From NCBI RefSeq assembly GCF_017742215.1, contig NZ_JAGHKP010000003.1, positions 124,001 to 188,000 of the forward strand: a stretch of DNA of 64,000 nucleotides, read 5' to 3'. Source of the DNA: Chitinophaga chungangae (GTDB lineage Bacteria; Bacteroidota; Bacteroidia; Chitinophagales; Chitinophagaceae). Position numbers and translations under genes: made by a program. Positions 62,030-64,000 of the stretch are shown here, piece by piece; within the stretch, counting starts at the first letter, position 1; each line of letters opens with the position of its first letter. The notes below the pieces were generated by a model. That model ran no database searches. It was not told where the DNA came from and was given only the letters and a program-made list of their open reading frames with translations.

Positions 62030-63244
62030 TTATTGAACCTGTCCCCAGAAAGTCATTTCCACGACGTGGAAAAACCCGAGCATGCCCTGTACGGATGCCC
62101 AGCTGTCGATATGTTTCCAGGCGATGTAACGCACGGCGGGCGTGTTGACGGGGAATTCGTATTCCTGCCCGTTGGTCACCACCAGGTTGTCTTCGTTGGT
62201 CACCTCGCCGAGCGGCAGCCCGGAAGGTTTGACCATCGTGCGCGCATCGAGCAGTACCCAGCTGTTGACATCTTTCGGGGTGTTGGTGCCCCAGATCTCC
62301 CATTGGTGTGGGTTGCCATGACTGAACGCGTAACCGCCGGGCCTTTGCCAGAGTTTGTAGCGGCTGAGGCGCGCTGTTACGCCGAGATCTATCGGTATCC
62401 AGATGGGCTGGTCCTTGTTTTCGCTCGTATGAAAACCATTGCCGGTGGTGTTGCCGTCGAACATATTGCCGAAAGGCCAGGAGCTAAGGTTGCCAGGCTC
62501 CACGATGGGCTTGCCGGATTGCGGCAGCGGAAACAGTTGCGGGATGGCCCAGTTTTTCTTGCGGCCGTCCGTGATCTTTTTCTTGTCCAGCTCTTCTTCG
62601 TAGATCGGCGTGAGCGTTACCTCCATGGTGTCGGTATGGTTTTCCCAGCGGTCGCGTACAAAAAGCCCGAATTTAGCCTGCACTGCTGGCAGCCCGCGAA
62701 CGGAAAAGTTACCTGAATCGGCGGCGGTGTAGTAGTTGTCGTAATGGTCCCAGGCATTGTCATGTTCGTTCCATACCAGTACGCCGATCACGATGTTGCC
62801 GCCGAAAGTGTTTTTGTACGAAGTGTTGATGCCGCCGAAAGATTCCCGTACGGCAAGTGATTTAAACACGGTGTCGATGGCCGGGGGCAAGGGTTTTATC
62901 TTTATTTCGACGGGCGCGGAGGACTGTTCGGCATAACTTACGGAGTACAGTTTCACGGTGCGCTCGCTCACATCGCCAAACCCTTCCACGATCACTTCGC
63001 GTTTATAAAAAGATGCTTTGGTCTCGCGTTTTTCGCCGTTCACTTCAAATTCCGCCCTCACGTAGGCGAGGTTCTGATCGTCCGGCAGGGTATAGGTGAT
63101 TTTGGCCGCGCCGGGCAGCGGTGTGAAGGAAGGCGACGAAATGGGCTGCGGAGCGTTGCCGTTTTTGGACAGCGGGCTGGCGCCTTCTTCTTTACAGGCG
63201 GCCAGCGCGGCGATCAGCAGCAGGTAAGCGGATATTTTTTTCAT
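62030..63244 (-). CDS. Surface lipoprotein with DUF4959-DUF5126-DUF5000 layout
   Basis: A 404-residue lipoprotein, lipobox LIAALAAC with Cys 17. N-terminal Ig-like DUF4959 (about 35-115; GAAKITYTLPDDQNLAYVRA), middle DUF5126-like domain (about 118-215; FGGNIVIGVLVWNEHDNAWD), C-terminal discoidin/F5-8-type DUF5000 (about 245-404; MFDGNTTGNGFHTSENKDQP, PHQWEIWGTNTPKDV, YIAWKHIDSWASVQG). The last domain is a likely sugar-binding jelly roll. It lies between the partial SusD gene (24 bp upstream) and the DUF4998 gene (18 bp downstream), a standard order. Confidence 0.88.
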   Translation of the reverse strand: MKKISAYLLLIAALAACKEEGASPLSKNGNAPQPISSPSFTPLPGAAKITYTLPDDQNLAYVRAEFEVNGEKRETKASFYKREVIVEGFGDVSERTVKLYSVSYAEQSSAPVEIKIKPLPPAIDTVFKSLAVRESFGGINTSYKNTFGGNIVIGVLVWNEHDNAWDHYDNYYTAADSGNFSVRGLPAVQAKFGLFVRDRWENHTDTMEVTLTPIYEEELDKKKITDGRKKNWAIPQLFPLPQSGKPIVEPGNLSSWPFGNMFDGNTTGNGFHTSENKDQPIWIPIDLGVTARLSRYKLWQRPGGYAFSHGNPHQWEIWGTNTPKDVNSWVLLDARTMVKPSGLPLGEVTNEDNLVVTNGQEYEFPVNTPAVRYIAWKHIDSWASVQGMLGFFHVVEMTFWGQVQ

Positions 63245-63268
63245 GACGAATGATTTTTGTGTTGTGAA

Positions 63269-64000
63269 TTACCACCCGGGATTTTGCACCAGGTTCCGGT
63301 TGATGGTCATTTCGTTGAGCTCTATCGGCCAGAGATAATCGCGGAGCGTGAAACGCTGGTTGAACAGCAGGCGTGCCTTGTAATAAGAAGGCGCGTCTTT
63401 CTGCGTAATGTCCCAACCTTTGATCGGCGCATTCAGCACGATGTGCGCGGTTTTCCAGCGGCGGAGGTCCCAGAAGCGGTGGCCTTCGAAAGCCAGCTCC
63501 ACGGTGCGCTCGTGCTGGATGATCTCACGCAGCCCTTCTTTGCTCTGGAATTTGGTAGGCTCGGTGGAAAAGTTCGTCCAGGAATCCGCCACGCCCTGCA
63601 AGCCGGCGCGTGCGCGTACTTTGTCGATCCAGCTGATGGCTTCCGCGGTAGGGCCGTTGGTTTCGTTGATGGCTTCCGCGTACAGCAGGTACAGGTCGGC
63701 CATCCTGAACTCAGGCCAGGGATAGTTCACGAGGTTGCTGGTGAAGTTGCCGTCAGACGCTACGCTGGTTTCGATGTTCACCAGTTTTTTGATGTTGTAA
63801 CCGGTTACGGAATAGTTGCTGATGCCGCGGCGGGAGCTCATTTCACCGGCGCGCAGCTTGGGATAAAAAAGCGGTTTCGTTACGTCGTAGTTGCCGAGCC
63901 AGTTACCGAACCAGGTGCCGCGGTCGAACGACACGCTCGCGTAAAAACGTGGCTCGCGGTCGAAATGCAGCTGCACGGTCTCTTCCCCGTCTTTCACATA
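63269..64000 (-). CDS. SusD/RagB-family lipoprotein, C-terminal part (cut by window edge)
   Basis: The last 243 residues of a SusD protein whose start lies beyond 64000. Visible: FRMADLYLLYAEAINETNGP, WIDKVRARAGLQGV, FQSKEGLREIIQHERTVELA, FEGHRFWDLRRWKTAHIVLN and the end NEMTINRNLVQNPGW. This is the binding lid of a third SusCD transporter; the SusC gene is expected just outside the window. With the convergent GH28 gene next to the operon end, pectin is a plausible ligand. Confidence 0.95.
   Translation of the reverse strand, partial: YVKDGEETVQLHFDREPRFYASVSFDRGTWFGNWLGNYDVTKPLFYPKLRAGEMSSRRGISNYSVTGYNIKKLVNIETSVASDGNFTSNLVNYPWPEFRMADLYLLYAEAINETNGPTAEAISWIDKVRARAGLQGVADSWTNFSTEPTKFQSKEGLREIIQHERTVELAFEGHRFWDLRRWKTAHIVLNAPIKGWDITQKDAPSYYKARLLFNQRFTLRDYLWPIELNEMTINRNLVQNPGW

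Overview
The window is chromosomal DNA of a Bacteroidota bacterium, most likely a Chitinophagaceae member close to Chitinophaga. This rests on SusC/SusD pairs, ECF sigma/FecR/TonB-receptor trios, a type IX secretion C-terminal domain, many Cys-lipidated outer-membrane proteins, and promoters of the TTTG...TAnnTTTG type. The DNA is moderately GC-rich and densely coding. The assignment comes from gene content only; there is no rRNA in the window.

Layout. 1-9.4 kb: two divergent cell-surface signalling cassettes (ECF sigma, FecR anti-sigma, TonB-dependent receptor), the left one running off the window, the right one followed by a lipoprotein. 9.4-10.8 kb: gene-poor stretch with a Crp/Fnr-family remnant, a 53-aa basic protein, tRNA-Leu(CAG), a perfect 12-bp inverted repeat, an 11-bp repeat array and several terminators. 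10.8-14 kb: a gingipain-fold (C25) peptidase without signal peptide, an MBL-fold hydrolase and a YjbR/MmcQ protein. 14-25.3 kb: the most unusual part, two divergent two-gene operons. Leftward are a CHAT caspase-like protease and a membrane-anchored STAND ATPase; rightward are a caspase-lipase fusion and a metacaspase-subtilisin fusion. I read this as a candidate protease-based conflict or regulated-death system. 25.6-30.6 kb: large hybrid histidine kinase, GNAT acetyltransferase, universal stress protein.

30.7-39.4 kb: a glycan block with a GH43 enzyme and a separate CBM6-like protein, then a membrane regulator (LamG/propeller sensor plus DNA-binding domain) followed by GH92 and GH71/99-like enzymes, suggesting alpha-mannan use. 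39.5-47.8 kb: housekeeping and signalling genes (TTHB210-like lipoprotein, histidine kinase, RraB-TPR protein, ThuA, serine hydrolase, NTF2-like protein and an NTF2-like relic, FtsX-type permease).

48-58 kb: a polysaccharide utilisation locus with a perfect LacI-type operator upstream: SusC, SusD, two surface lipoproteins and two alginate-lyase-family lyases, one fused to a beta-helix. The predicted substrate is a uronic-acid polymer. 58-64 kb: ThuA protein, rpiA, a GH28 polygalacturonase whose reading frame runs through its own terminator, and on the opposite strand the distal part of a third SusD locus with two surface lipoproteins.
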